NCBI RefSeq assembly: GCF_016756535.1
Contig: NZ_AP023247.1
Coordinates: 4,154,501 to 4,218,500 of the forward strand
Direction of reading: 5' to 3'
DNA from: Mesorhizobium sp. 131-2-1
GTDB taxonomy: Bacteria; Pseudomonadota; Alphaproteobacteria; Rhizobiales; Rhizobiaceae
Length of the DNA stretch: 64,000 nucleotides
Shown here: positions 34,322 through 42,272 of the stretch, piece after piece
Numbering within the stretch: position 1 is the stretch's first letter
Layout of the letters: each line of letters opens with the position of its first letter
Program-made: the position numbers and the translations under genes
The notes under the pieces: model-generated
What the model was told of the DNA's origin: nothing
What the model saw: the letters and a program-made list of their open reading frames with translations, nothing else
Databases searched by the model: none

Positions 34322-36391
34322 ATGTCGCAGCAGCCGGTGCATAGCGTTTCGCGCAAGCTGACACTGCTGATCAAGAGCGGCTACTGGCTGGCGCTGCTGA
34401 TCATCGCTGCCATGGTTATGGGTTCCTTCGTGCTCCTGCAGCAGATGATGGCGGCGCAGCAGAACAACGACTCGCTGCTCAACATCGTCAGCACGCAAAA
34501 GGCGCTGTCGCAGCGCATCGTCTTCCTGGCCGGCGCGACGGGCGCGGCCTCGCGCGACAAGCAGCCGGCCCTGGTTGCCGCGCTCAAGCAGGCGACCGCG
34601 GAATTCGAAACGAATTACGACTTGCTCCTTGACAAGACGGGCGCAGACCCGATGTCGCCGGCGCGCTTCGATCCGAAGTCGATCGAGAACGTGCTGTTCG
34701 CCAAGCCGTTCCACCTCGACTACTTCTCCGTCGGCCTGATCGCCAATGGCAAGCGACTGATCTCCTCGTTCGAGACCAAGCTGACGACCGGCCTCGACGG
34801 CTACAAGGGCGGCGCCGACCGCGTCGATCTCGACGCCTCGGTCGCCAATGCCACGCTGTCGGGCTACGCCGCGCTTGGCCAGCGCATCAGCGCGTTTGCC
34901 GACGAGCGCTCGGGAAAGCTGCTCGATCTCCACCGCACCCTGTTCTTCGCCACCATCGGCGTCATCGTGCTGGTGGCGCTGTTCATCTTCAGGCCGATGT
35001 CCAAGGCGATCCTGCGCAAGACGCATGAGCTGGTCGACGCGCGCAACTCGATGGCCTTCATCGCCGTCCATGACGGGCTGACCGGCCTGCACAACCGCAC
35101 CTTCCTTACCGACCATTTCGACACGCTGATCAAGGGTGCGCACCGCCGGCGCGAGCGGCTGGCGGTGATCCAGCTCGACCTCGACCGCTTCAAGCAGATC
35201 AACGACACGCTGGGCCACGCCGCCGGCGATTATGTGCTGGTCGTTACCGCGCAGCGCATGCGCGACTCCTGCAGGGCCTCGGATCTCTGCGCCCGGCTCG
35301 GCGGCGACGAATTCGTGATGATCCTCAACGGCGCCGGTGGCACCGAGGACATCAACATGCTGGCCAGGCGCATCCTCGAGCAGATCAACGAGCCGATCAC
35401 CTTCCAGGGCACGACCATCCTGCCTGGCGCCAGCGCTGGCATCGCCGTCTACCCGGTCGACGCCGACAATGCGGAGGATCTTCTGGTCCATGCCGACCTT
35501 GCGCTTTACTCGGCCAAGAAGCTCGGCGGCGGCAATTTCTCGTTCTTCTCCGAGGAGCTGCGGCGCGAGCTCGACTACCGAAAGCAGCTCGAGCACGACA
35601 TCCGCGCGGCCATCGCCGACAAGACGTTCGAAGTCTATTTCCAGCCGCAGGTGTCGCTGACCAGTGGCAAGATCAGCGGCATCGAGGCGCTCGTGCGCTG
35701 GAAGCACGCCGAACGCGGCATGATCTCGCCGGGCGAGTTCATTCCGGTCGCCGAGAAATGCGGCTTCATGCCGGAGATCGGCCGCATCGTCATCAGCAAG
35801 GCGATCAACGAGGCGGCGGAGTGGGACCGGGCCGGCATCGATTTCGGGCGGCTCGCCGTCAATGTCTCCGGCACCGAGCTGCGCGAGCCGGACTTCGACA
35901 GGTTCCTGTTCGGGACGCTGGAGAAGGCTGGGCTGGCGCCGCAGAAACTGTCGCTGGAGATCGTCGAATCCGTCATCCTGGATGACGAGAAGACCGGCAT
36001 CGCTGCCAAGCTCAGGCAGATCCGCGCCGCCGGCGTCCATCTCGAGCTCGACGATTTCGGCACCGGCTATGCCTCGCTCAGCCACGTCAACCCGAATGAG
36101 ATCGATCGGCTGAAGATCGACCGCCGCTTCGTCCAGAACATCAACGAGAATGGCGACAACTCCAAGATCGTGCGCGCCATCACCGAGCTTGCCCGCGGGC
36201 TGGGCATCTCGATCGTGGCCGAAGGCGCAGAGACCGAAGCCGAGCTCGATTCGCTGATGGCGATCGGTTGCGACCAGGTGCAGGGCTATTCCATCGCCTT
36301 CCCGATGCCGCAGGACAAGGCGCGCGAATGGCTGACGGCGCGCAACCCGAAGAAGGCGAAGCTGAAGGTGCTGCAGGGCAGCCTGGCTTAG
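34322..36391 (+). CDS. Membrane GGDEF-EAL protein (cyclic di-GMP turnover)
   Basis: This 689-residue inner-membrane protein has transmembrane helices at about 18-42 and 206-225 around a ~165-residue periplasmic sensor. The sensor contains STQKALSQRIVFLAGA, resembling the PilJ-type four-helix input domain. A GGDEF domain follows with RLGGDEFVMIL (intact GGDEF near residue 328) and an EAL domain with IEALVRWKH near 455 and DDFGTGYASLSH. Both active-site signatures are complete, so either synthase or phosphodiesterase activity is possible. It stands alone, so the signal and target are unknown. Confidence 0.93.
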   Translation: MSQQPVHSVSRKLTLLIKSGYWLALLIIAAMVMGSFVLLQQMMAAQQNNDSLLNIVSTQKALSQRIVFLAGATGAASRDKQPALVAALKQATAEFETNYDLLLDKTGADPMSPARFDPKSIENVLFAKPFHLDYFSVGLIANGKRLISSFETKLTTGLDGYKGGADRVDLDASVANATLSGYAALGQRISAFADERSGKLLDLHRTLFFATIGVIVLVALFIFRPMSKAILRKTHELVDARNSMAFIAVHDGLTGLHNRTFLTDHFDTLIKGAHRRRERLAVIQLDLDRFKQINDTLGHAAGDYVLVVTAQRMRDSCRASDLCARLGGDEFVMILNGAGGTEDINMLARRILEQINEPITFQGTTILPGASAGIAVYPVDADNAEDLLVHADLALYSAKKLGGGNFSFFSEELRRELDYRKQLEHDIRAAIADKTFEVYFQPQVSLTSGKISGIEALVRWKHAERGMISPGEFIPVAEKCGFMPEIGRIVISKAINEAAEWDRAGIDFGRLAVNVSGTELREPDFDRFLFGTLEKAGLAPQKLSLEIVESVILDDEKTGIAAKLRQIRAAGVHLELDDFGTGYASLSHVNPNEIDRLKIDRRFVQNINENGDNSKIVRAITELARGLGISIVAEGAETEAELDSLMAIGCDQVQGYSIAFPMPQDKAREWLTARNPKKAKLKVLQGSLA

Positions 36392-36429
36392 GGTGCATCA
36401 GTATTTATGACGGGTGACGGAGCGTCGCT

Positions 36430-36858
36430 TCAGCCACCCACATTCGTCCGCAGCGCCGCAAGCACCTCAGCGAATTCGGCCAGCCGTTCGTCCGGCAATC
36501 CCGCCCGCAACCGCTTGTCGAAGGCAAGTGCTGCCGTGCGCAACCTTTCGAACATCGCTTCCCCGGCCTCGGTCAACGCCACCTGATGGACCCGGCGGTT
36601 ATCCGGATCGCGCCGCCGCGTCAGCAACCCTTGCGCCTCCATGGCGTTGAGATGATGGGTCAGCGTCGCACCCTGGATGCCGATCATGCCGGCGAGCTCG
36701 CGCTGGTTGGCGAGTTCCTTCGACTTGACCGAGAGCAGCGTCAGCCAGACCGGCAGCGTGCCGCCGGCTTCGACCAGGGCGGCATCGAAAGCCTGCGCCA
36801 CCACCTTGGCGGTGCGGGCGAGGTTCATTCCGACGGGGGGGCGGTCAAAGGGTGTCAT
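36430..36858 (-). CDS. MarR family regulator
   Basis: This 142-residue winged-helix protein contains LLSVKSKELANQRELAGMIG, helix-turn-helix GIQGATLTHHLNAMEAQGLL and wing LTRRRDPDNRRVHQVALT with the Asp-x-x-Arg-Arg signature. The ATG at 36858 is chosen; six codons further upstream are open but unsupported. It is transcribed away from the membrane protein at 36969, with a long dyad in the gap, suggesting it controls that gene and itself. Confidence 0.9.
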   Translation of the reverse strand: MTPFDRPPVGMNLARTAKVVAQAFDAALVEAGGTLPVWLTLLSVKSKELANQRELAGMIGIQGATLTHHLNAMEAQGLLTRRRDPDNRRVHQVALTEAGEAMFERLRTAALAFDKRLRAGLPDERLAEFAEVLAALRTNVGG

Positions 36859-36902
36859 GATGCGACAGTAGAACAAGGCATTGGGCGTTGGAACTTGCCA
36901 TT

Positions 36903-36937
36903 ATAGATTGACATCGAATCATTCGATATCTAACTAT
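36903..36937. promoter_or_regulatory. Long dyad between a MarR gene and a membrane-protein gene
   Basis: The core ATCGAA-TCA-TTCGAT (36913-36927) is perfect, and flanks extend the symmetry to 13 of 16 positions per arm. It lies midway in the 110-base divergent gap. This is the expected size and place for a MarR dimer operator. Confidence 0.6.
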
Positions 36938-36968
36938 TTGGTGGGCGGCGGAAGGAAGGAATGCGGTC

Positions 36969-37376
36969 ATGCAATATGTCTACATTATCGTCATCGGCCT
37001 TCACGTCATGGCCGGCGTGTTCTGGGCCGGCACGACAATCACGCTCGCCCGCGATCCCGAGATCAAGGCGGAGCGCTTCATCCGGCCGCAACTCGGCGCA
37101 TCGGGCATAGTGTTCGTGACCGGCGCGCTGCTCTGGTATTTCTTCCACGAGGGCAGCTTCGGCTCGATGGAGATCGTGCTGGCAATCGGCATCGTCGCGG
37201 CCATCGCGGCCGCCGGCGTCCTCGGCGCCATGGTGCGCCGGCCCAGCAGCCAACTCGCCGGTGCCGATGCAACCACCGAACCGATGCTGCGCGCAAAGAT
37301 GGCCGTGGGCGAACGCATCGCCGCCTGGCTGCTGGTGCTTACCGTGCTGTGCATGGCCACCGCCAGGATGTTCTAG
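36969..37376 (+). CDS. Four-helix integral membrane protein
   Basis: This 135-residue protein is almost entirely membrane-embedded: hydrophobic stretches at about 3-22, 44-62, 67-87 and 113-133. Conserved-looking His12 in VIGLHVMAGVFWAG resembles heme- or copper-associated small membrane proteins (CopD-like), but the family is not certain. The divergent MarR gene and shared dyad suggest inducible expression, perhaps by a toxic compound. No other function can be read. Confidence 0.75.
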   Translation: MQYVYIIVIGLHVMAGVFWAGTTITLARDPEIKAERFIRPQLGASGIVFVTGALLWYFFHEGSFGSMEIVLAIGIVAAIAAAGVLGAMVRRPSSQLAGADATTEPMLRAKMAVGERIAAWLLVLTVLCMATARMF

Positions 37377-37424
37377 GTCGGAAAAGATCGCTCGGCGCCG
37401 GCGCCAAGCCGGTGCCAGGCGCGG

Positions 37425-37477
37425 CGCGCACCGGACCGGCGCGGCAGGTGGCTCTCCTTGCGAAGGTCCGGTGCGCG
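37425..37477. repeat. Long-stem hairpin between convergent genes
   Basis: A perfect 13-bp inverted repeat (CGCGCACCGGACC at 37425-37437 with GGTCCGGTGCGCG at 37465-37477) encloses 27 bases. It lies between the convergent ends of the membrane-protein gene and the HD-like gene. No T-run follows on either strand, so it may block transcription or protect 3' ends rather than act as a classic terminator. Confidence 0.5.
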
Positions 37478-37510
37478 TGCAGCCATGATCGCGGACATCC
37501 GCCCTGCCAA

Positions 37511-38248
37511 TCAAAGCACCTCGACCTTGCCTCCGCGCCAATTTTCCCAACGCAGCTTGATGTATGTGCGCAAATTCGGCGCGATACGAAAACCTCCCAA
37601 CTTGGCGTCCTGCAGCGCGCTCGCCCACGCCTGCGTCTCGTACAGGCTGCCGTAGCCTTCTATCGTCGCGGCCAAGCGCTCGCGATCCAACCGCCTGGCC
37701 AGGGTGGCACAGGCCTTGACCCGCGATTCTATCGATTGGCCATATTTGGGAGCAAATGCCATTCCCCCATCCGCCATGTCATCGATCTCGTGGGCAAGCC
37801 GCACAAACAGGATGTCTTCGTCACCAGCCGGCACACCTTGCGCGGCAAGGCGCTCTGGGTCTCCGGTGTCGAACTTCATTGCGTCGACCCTTGCCACAAG
37901 ATTTTCCACCGTGGGCCCGATCTTTTGCTCCAGCCACTTTCGGTGCGCATCGCTGCGCCGGCTGGATTTGCCGTCCGGATATTGGGCGCTGTCGTAGGCG
38001 GCGTGAAACAGCGCCGCGATGACAAGGTCGAGGTTCCTGTCGAAATGCGCGGCCGATGATGCGGCGCCCACCGCATGGCAGATGAAGGGCCGCGCCGATT
38101 TGCGGTAGCGGCCGTTGAACATAGCGCAAGCCACGCGGTAGGCCTTCTGGACGCGGAGGATGTCGTCCACCGTGTGCCCGCCCCCGTGCAATTGCATGTA
38201 AAGCGCCGTATTGGTCTGGCGCGGAACGAACAAGTCTTCTGCGGTCAA
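37511..38248 (-). CDS. HD-like domain protein (RelA-type fold, DUF6817-like)
   Basis: This 245-residue cytosolic protein contains ARPFICHAVGAASSAAHF (about 52-69) and LVIAALFHAAYDSAQYP (about 75-91). That is the arrangement of the HD hydrolase part of RelA/SpoT, in which the second motif is usually HDxxED; here it reads FHAAYD, so the metal site is altered. It resembles the DUF6817 proteins seen in surface-polysaccharide clusters. No synthetase domain is present. A (p)ppGpp-related role cannot be claimed. Confidence 0.6.
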   Translation of the reverse strand: MTAEDLFVPRQTNTALYMQLHGGGHTVDDILRVQKAYRVACAMFNGRYRKSARPFICHAVGAASSAAHFDRNLDLVIAALFHAAYDSAQYPDGKSSRRSDAHRKWLEQKIGPTVENLVARVDAMKFDTGDPERLAAQGVPAGDEDILFVRLAHEIDDMADGGMAFAPKYGQSIESRVKACATLARRLDRERLAATIEGYGSLYETQAWASALQDAKLGGFRIAPNLRTYIKLRWENWRGGKVEVL

Positions 38249-38359
38249 GCAAGCCCCCGACTGAGCGGACCCTTCGGCACAGGTTGTGCCAGCCTCGGAC
38301 CGGTGGCAGAAAATTGCAAATATGACCGGCCAAGTCCAGTCAGGCCGATCGGCAACCGC

Positions 38360-40405
38360 TCAGATCCGCAGGCCGAAGCGGATGCCGTCATAGATGGCGG
38401 CGTGGATGTTGCGCGAGGCGACCGCGTCGCCGATGCGCAACAGCACGAAGCCGCCTTGCGGGTTACGCCTTGGGAAAATATCGCCGCCGCTCACCAGCCG
38501 CTCGTAGTCGACCGCGCCGGTATTCTGCGACAGCGGCTTCAGCGACAAATAGAGGTCGTCGAGCGGCGCCGTGCCATGCTCGACCACCACCTGATCGACG
38601 CGGCGCTCGCCGCGCCAGCCATCGGCGAAGTCCGACGCCAGCTCGGCGACGAGTTGGTTGCCTTCGCGCCGCAACGAACGCAGCCTGGTGTTGATGGTGA
38701 TCGTGACGCCTTTCTCCTGGAACGCGCGCATATAGGGCACGTGGTTCAGGCCGCCCATTTCCGGCGCGAAGAAGCGCTCCGGCGAGACCAGCTCAAGTTT
38801 GGAGCCGCTGTTGGCGATCAGCTCGGCCGCGCCCATGCCCTGGTGGCCGCCATTGTCGTCATAGAGCAGCACGGTCTCGGCCGGCTTGACGGCGCCCGCC
38901 ATGATATCCCAGCTCGAGGTGACGAGATTGCCGCCGGCCGTCAGCGGCGGGTTCTGCGGCAGGCCGCCGGTGGCGACAATCACCACGTCAGGAGACAGCG
39001 CCAGCACGTCATCCTTCTCCGCCCAGGTATCGTAGCGGATCTCGACGCCGAGACGATCGAGCTCTGCCAGCCGCCAGTCGATGATGCCGATCAACTCCTT
39101 GCGGCGCGGGTTCTGCGTCGCCAGCCGAACCTGGCCGCCGGCCTGGCTGGAGGCTTCGAGCACCGTCACCTGATGGCCGCGCTCGGCCGCGACGCGCGCG
39201 GCTTCCAGTCCGCCGGCGCCTGCTCCGACCACCACCACACGCTTCTTCGGCCCGTCGCTCCTCGCGATGATATGCGGTATCTCCGCCTCGCGTCCGGTCG
39301 CCGCATTGTGGATGCACAGCGCCTCGCCGCCCTCATAGATGCGGTCGAGGCAATAGGTGGCGCCGACGCAAGGGCGGATCTCGTGCTCGCGGCCCTCCAT
39401 CACCTTTCGCACGATATGCGGATCGGCGATGTGGGCGCGGGTCATGCCGACCATGTCGAGCTTGCCGGTGGCGATCGCGTGGCGCGCCGTGGCGACGTCG
39501 GAAATGCGCGCCGCGTGGAAGGTCGGGAACTTCGTCGCCGCCCTCACCTCGCCGGCGAAATCGAGATGCGGCGAGGAGCGCATGCCGGTCACCGGAATGA
39601 CCTTCGTCAGCGCCGCATCGGTCTCGATCGAGCCGCGGATGATGTTGAGGAAATCGACCTTGCCGGATGAGGCTAGCCGCTTGGCGATCTCGACGCCCTC
39701 TTCCTTCGACAGGCCCTTCTCGAAATCCTCGTCGGCGACCATGCGGATGCCGACGACGAACTTTTCGCCGACCGCGGCGCGCACGGCATCGAGCACCATG
39801 TCGGTGAAGCGCAGCCGGTTGTCGAGCGAGCCGCCATACTCGTCGTCGCGATGGTTGGTGGCGGGCGACCAGAAGCCGTCCATCAGATGGCCGTAGGATT
39901 CGAACTCGATGCCGTCGAGGCCGGCCGCCTGACAGCGCTGGGCGGCGGACGCGTAGTCGGAAACGATGCGCTCGATGTCCCAATCCTCGATGGTCTTTGG
40001 AAAGGCGCGATGCGCCGGCTCGCGCACAGGCGAGGCCGACAGCACCGGCAGCCAGTCGGCCTTGTTCCAGCCGGTGCGGCGGCCGAGATGGGTGATCTGG
40101 ATCATCACCTTGCAGTCATGCTCGTGGCAGGCATCCGCGAGTTCGGCAAGCCACGGCACGATACGGTCGTCATAGACATGCAGATTGCCGAAAGCGGCCG
40201 GGCTGTCGCGCGACACAATGGCCGAGCCGGCGGTCATGGTCAGCGCCATGCCGCCCTTGGCTTTCTCCGCGTGATAGAGCCGGTAGCGCTCCTTCGGCAT
40301 GCCGTCCTCGGAATAGGCCGGCTCATGGCTGGTCGACATCACCCGGTTCTTCAGCGTCAGGTGCTTGAGCTGGTAGGGCTGGAGAAGCGGGTCGTTGCTG
40401 GTCAT
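38360..40405 (-). CDS. TMADH/dienoyl-CoA-reductase-type Fe-S flavoprotein (N-methylproline demethylase-like)
   Basis: This 681-residue protein has an N-terminal FMN TIM barrel of the Old Yellow Enzyme family (ITHLGRR, GLDGIEFESYGHLMDGFWSP), a Fe-S segment near residue 350, and a C-terminal FAD/NAD(P) module (VVVVGAGAGGLEAARVAAERG at about 388-408). Relatives demethylate amines such as trimethylamine or N-methylproline. The Fe-S segment reads CVGATYCLDRIYEGGEALC: the second cysteine of CxxCxxC is alanine, leaving three ligands. It stands alone, divergent from queF. Overall similarity suggests the StcD-like group. Confidence 0.8.
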   Translation of the reverse strand: MTSNDPLLQPYQLKHLTLKNRVMSTSHEPAYSEDGMPKERYRLYHAEKAKGGMALTMTAGSAIVSRDSPAAFGNLHVYDDRIVPWLAELADACHEHDCKVMIQITHLGRRTGWNKADWLPVLSASPVREPAHRAFPKTIEDWDIERIVSDYASAAQRCQAAGLDGIEFESYGHLMDGFWSPATNHRDDEYGGSLDNRLRFTDMVLDAVRAAVGEKFVVGIRMVADEDFEKGLSKEEGVEIAKRLASSGKVDFLNIIRGSIETDAALTKVIPVTGMRSSPHLDFAGEVRAATKFPTFHAARISDVATARHAIATGKLDMVGMTRAHIADPHIVRKVMEGREHEIRPCVGATYCLDRIYEGGEALCIHNAATGREAEIPHIIARSDGPKKRVVVVGAGAGGLEAARVAAERGHQVTVLEASSQAGGQVRLATQNPRRKELIGIIDWRLAELDRLGVEIRYDTWAEKDDVLALSPDVVIVATGGLPQNPPLTAGGNLVTSSWDIMAGAVKPAETVLLYDDNGGHQGMGAAELIANSGSKLELVSPERFFAPEMGGLNHVPYMRAFQEKGVTITINTRLRSLRREGNQLVAELASDFADGWRGERRVDQVVVEHGTAPLDDLYLSLKPLSQNTGAVDYERLVSGGDIFPRRNPQGGFVLLRIGDAVASRNIHAAIYDGIRFGLRI

Positions 40406-40545
40406 CGTCTTCCTGCTGTTTCAAATTGTGCTGGAGCAGCGTGAACCGCCCCAGCGTCCATTTCTCGCATCGGATTTGTCCAAAAACCGCTGCGCGCCTT
40501 TGCCCCTGGTGCTATTGAGCGGCGAAAACCAAGAAGGCCCCGCTC

Positions 40546-41007
40546 ATGACTGAAGCCAAAAACCTCACCCAGCTCGGCAAGCACGTCGAGACGCCACAAA
40601 GCCCCGAACAGGCGGTCCTTGAGACCGTGCCGTTTACGCGCGGCGACGGACCGCCGGCGATCGTGCGTTTCACCTGCCCGGAATTCACCTCGCTCTGTCC
40701 GGTCACCGGCCAGCCGGATTTCGCCCACATCGTCATCGACTATGCGCCCGATGCCCTGCTGGTGGAATCGAAGTCTCTGAAGCTGTTCATGACCTCGTTC
40801 CGCAACCACGGCGCCTTTCATGAAGACTGCACCGTGATGATCGGCCGTCGCATCGTGGCGGCGACCAAGCCACTCTGGCTGCGCATCGGCGGCTACTGGT
40901 TCCCGCGCGGCGGCATCCCGATCGACGTGTTCTGGCAGACCGGCGCACCGCCGGAAGGCGCCTGGCTGCCCGATACCGGCGTTGCGCCCTATCGGGGGCG
41001 CGGCTGA
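40546..41007 (+). CDS. queF: NADPH-dependent 7-cyano-7-deazaguanine reductase QueF
   Basis: This 153-residue T-fold enzyme reduces the nitrile preQ0 to preQ1 in queuosine biosynthesis. [17 protein letters not shown] places the nucleophilic cysteine at Cys51 and the general acid at Asp58. The QueF motif [16 protein letters not shown] starts at about residue 74 and binds NADPH. The length fits the short unimodular (YkvM-type) form. The other queuosine genes are not in the window, and no preQ1 riboswitch was found upstream. Confidence 0.97.
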   Translation: MTEAKNLTQLGKHVETPQSPEQAVLETVPFTRGDGPPAIVRFTCPEFTSLCPVTGQPDFAHIVIDYAPDALLVESKSLKLFMTSFRNHGAFHEDCTVMIGRRIVAATKPLWLRIGGYWFPRGGIPIDVFWQTGAPPEGAWLPDTGVAPYRGRG

Positions 41008-41027
41008 GCGGGATGAGGTGACCGCGC

Positions 41028-41609
41028 TCATTCGCACTGGTACTGGCTGAGCGCCCACTCGCCAGTGACCGACAGAAGGTCGGATATCTTCCAGTCACCG
41101 CCGACCTTCTTCAGTTTCCATTCCAGCCGGTGCGCATTGTTGGCGACGACGAAGGCGACGACCACCTTGGCCTCGTCGCCCTTGACCGCTTCAATTGTCT
41201 TCAGGCTGCCGTCGATAGCTGCCTTGTCGTAGTCGGCATTGTCCAACGCCATATTGGGATCGAGGCACTCGCCCTGCCCCGATTTCCGCAACGCGTCGCT
41301 CTTGTCGAGCACGGTCCTGGCAGGGTCGATGAAGTTGCTGCGCTGGGCGGGGTCGAGCTCCAGCCCGAGATGCTCGTAGAACGGCTTGACCAGCGCCGAC
41401 GGCGAGCCCGGCAACACGGGCGCGGCAGGTGCGCTTTCCGCTGGCGGCGACGCGGCAGGCGGGGTCGCTGGCGAAGCGTCATCGGAAGGCGCGTTGTCGG
41501 CCGGGGCATTTGCCGGCGGCGCGCCGAACAGGCCCTGGGCGCCGGCGCCGCTCAAGCCAGTCGCCAGCATCAAAATGGTCGCAAGCGCCAGGGCAATGCG
41601 GCGAACCAT
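41028..41609 (-). CDS. Secreted protein with Ala/Pro-rich linker, DUF3828-like
   Basis: This 193-residue protein has a signal peptide (MVRRIALALATILMLATGL..., cleavage near AGA-Q). About 45 residues rich in Ala and Pro follow (residues 26-70), then a globular domain with KPFYEHLGLEL, GECLDPNMALDNADYD and a WKLKKVGGDWKISDLLS segment of NTF2/DUF3828 type. It lies 4 bases after a related gene (41614-42093), and the two share spacing of Cys, Leu-Asp and the W-x-LKKV-x-G-x-WK(V/I)-x-D motif. Probably periplasmic; function unknown. Confidence 0.75.
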   Translation of the reverse strand: MVRRIALALATILMLATGLSGAGAQGLFGAPPANAPADNAPSDDASPATPPAASPPAESAPAAPVLPGSPSALVKPFYEHLGLELDPAQRSNFIDPARTVLDKSDALRKSGQGECLDPNMALDNADYDKAAIDGSLKTIEAVKGDEAKVVVAFVVANNAHRLEWKLKKVGGDWKISDLLSVTGEWALSQYQCE

Positions 41610-41613
41610 GGCG

Positions 41614-42093
41614 TCACTCCGGCGCCTTGTCGGGCATGCATTCCAGAGCGCTCAGCGTCCAGCCGCTGGTCTTGGAGGCGATGTCGGCTACCTTCCATTT
41701 GCCGTCGACCTTCTTCAAGGACCAGACCATTTCGCGTTTGGAATCATCGCCTTCCGGAAAGAGGCTGAAGGTCGCCGTCACCTCCGCGGCATCACCGTTG
41801 ACAGCCTCGGCGAGCTTTAGCGTCTTCGACAGGGTTTTCTGGTCGAAGTCCTGCGCGTCGAGGCCGGGATCGAAGTCGAGGCAGGCGACCTCGTCCGGAT
41901 TGTTCTTCGCTGCCTGGTCGTTGAGGGCGAACAGCTTGGTCACCGGGTCGGTGAAGCGGTCGCGATACTGCTCGTCGCCCTCGAACTTCACTTCGGGCAC
42001 GTAGAAGAATTTCACGGCGTTGGAAGCCGGTCCCGCCAGGGCGGCGGCGGGCAAGGCAATCGACATGGCGGCGGCCAGCACTAACGGTCTCAT
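41614..42093 (-). CDS. Secreted DUF3828-like protein, paralogue of its downstream neighbour
   Basis: This 159-residue protein has a signal peptide (MRPLVLAAAMSIALPAAALA) directly followed by the globular domain: AVKFFYVPEV, ACLDFDPGLDAQDFDQKTL, VWSLKKVDGKWKVADIAS and a C-terminal Cys (ALECMPD). The Trp-Lys signature near the C-terminus is shared with the 41028-41609 product. It starts at the ATG at 42093; frame upstream of that is open but not supported. The two genes form a unit of 4-base spacing, most likely from a tandem duplication. Confidence 0.75.
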   Translation of the reverse strand: MRPLVLAAAMSIALPAAALAGPASNAVKFFYVPEVKFEGDEQYRDRFTDPVTKLFALNDQAAKNNPDEVACLDFDPGLDAQDFDQKTLSKTLKLAEAVNGDAAEVTATFSLFPEGDDSKREMVWSLKKVDGKWKVADIASKTSGWTLSALECMPDKAPE

Positions 42094-42272
42094 GCGGGAT
42101 CTCCGGGTGTTCGGCGGCAAGGTGGCGAGATCGGCGCCACGCATCCTGCATATCGACTTTTTTGCGGCCCATGAAGTCCCGCAGCGCCAGCATCCGGCGC
42201 CAGGCCAGATGTTCTGCGGGAGCGTTTCAGAAATCGGCGAGATGGGACCTGATCTCCCACGAGTGCAATCCG

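Noticed and set aside
40406..40545. preQ1 riboswitch upstream of queF
   Set aside because: The 140-base leader shows no preQ1-I-like hairpin with an A-rich tail and no larger preQ1 class pattern that I can recognise.
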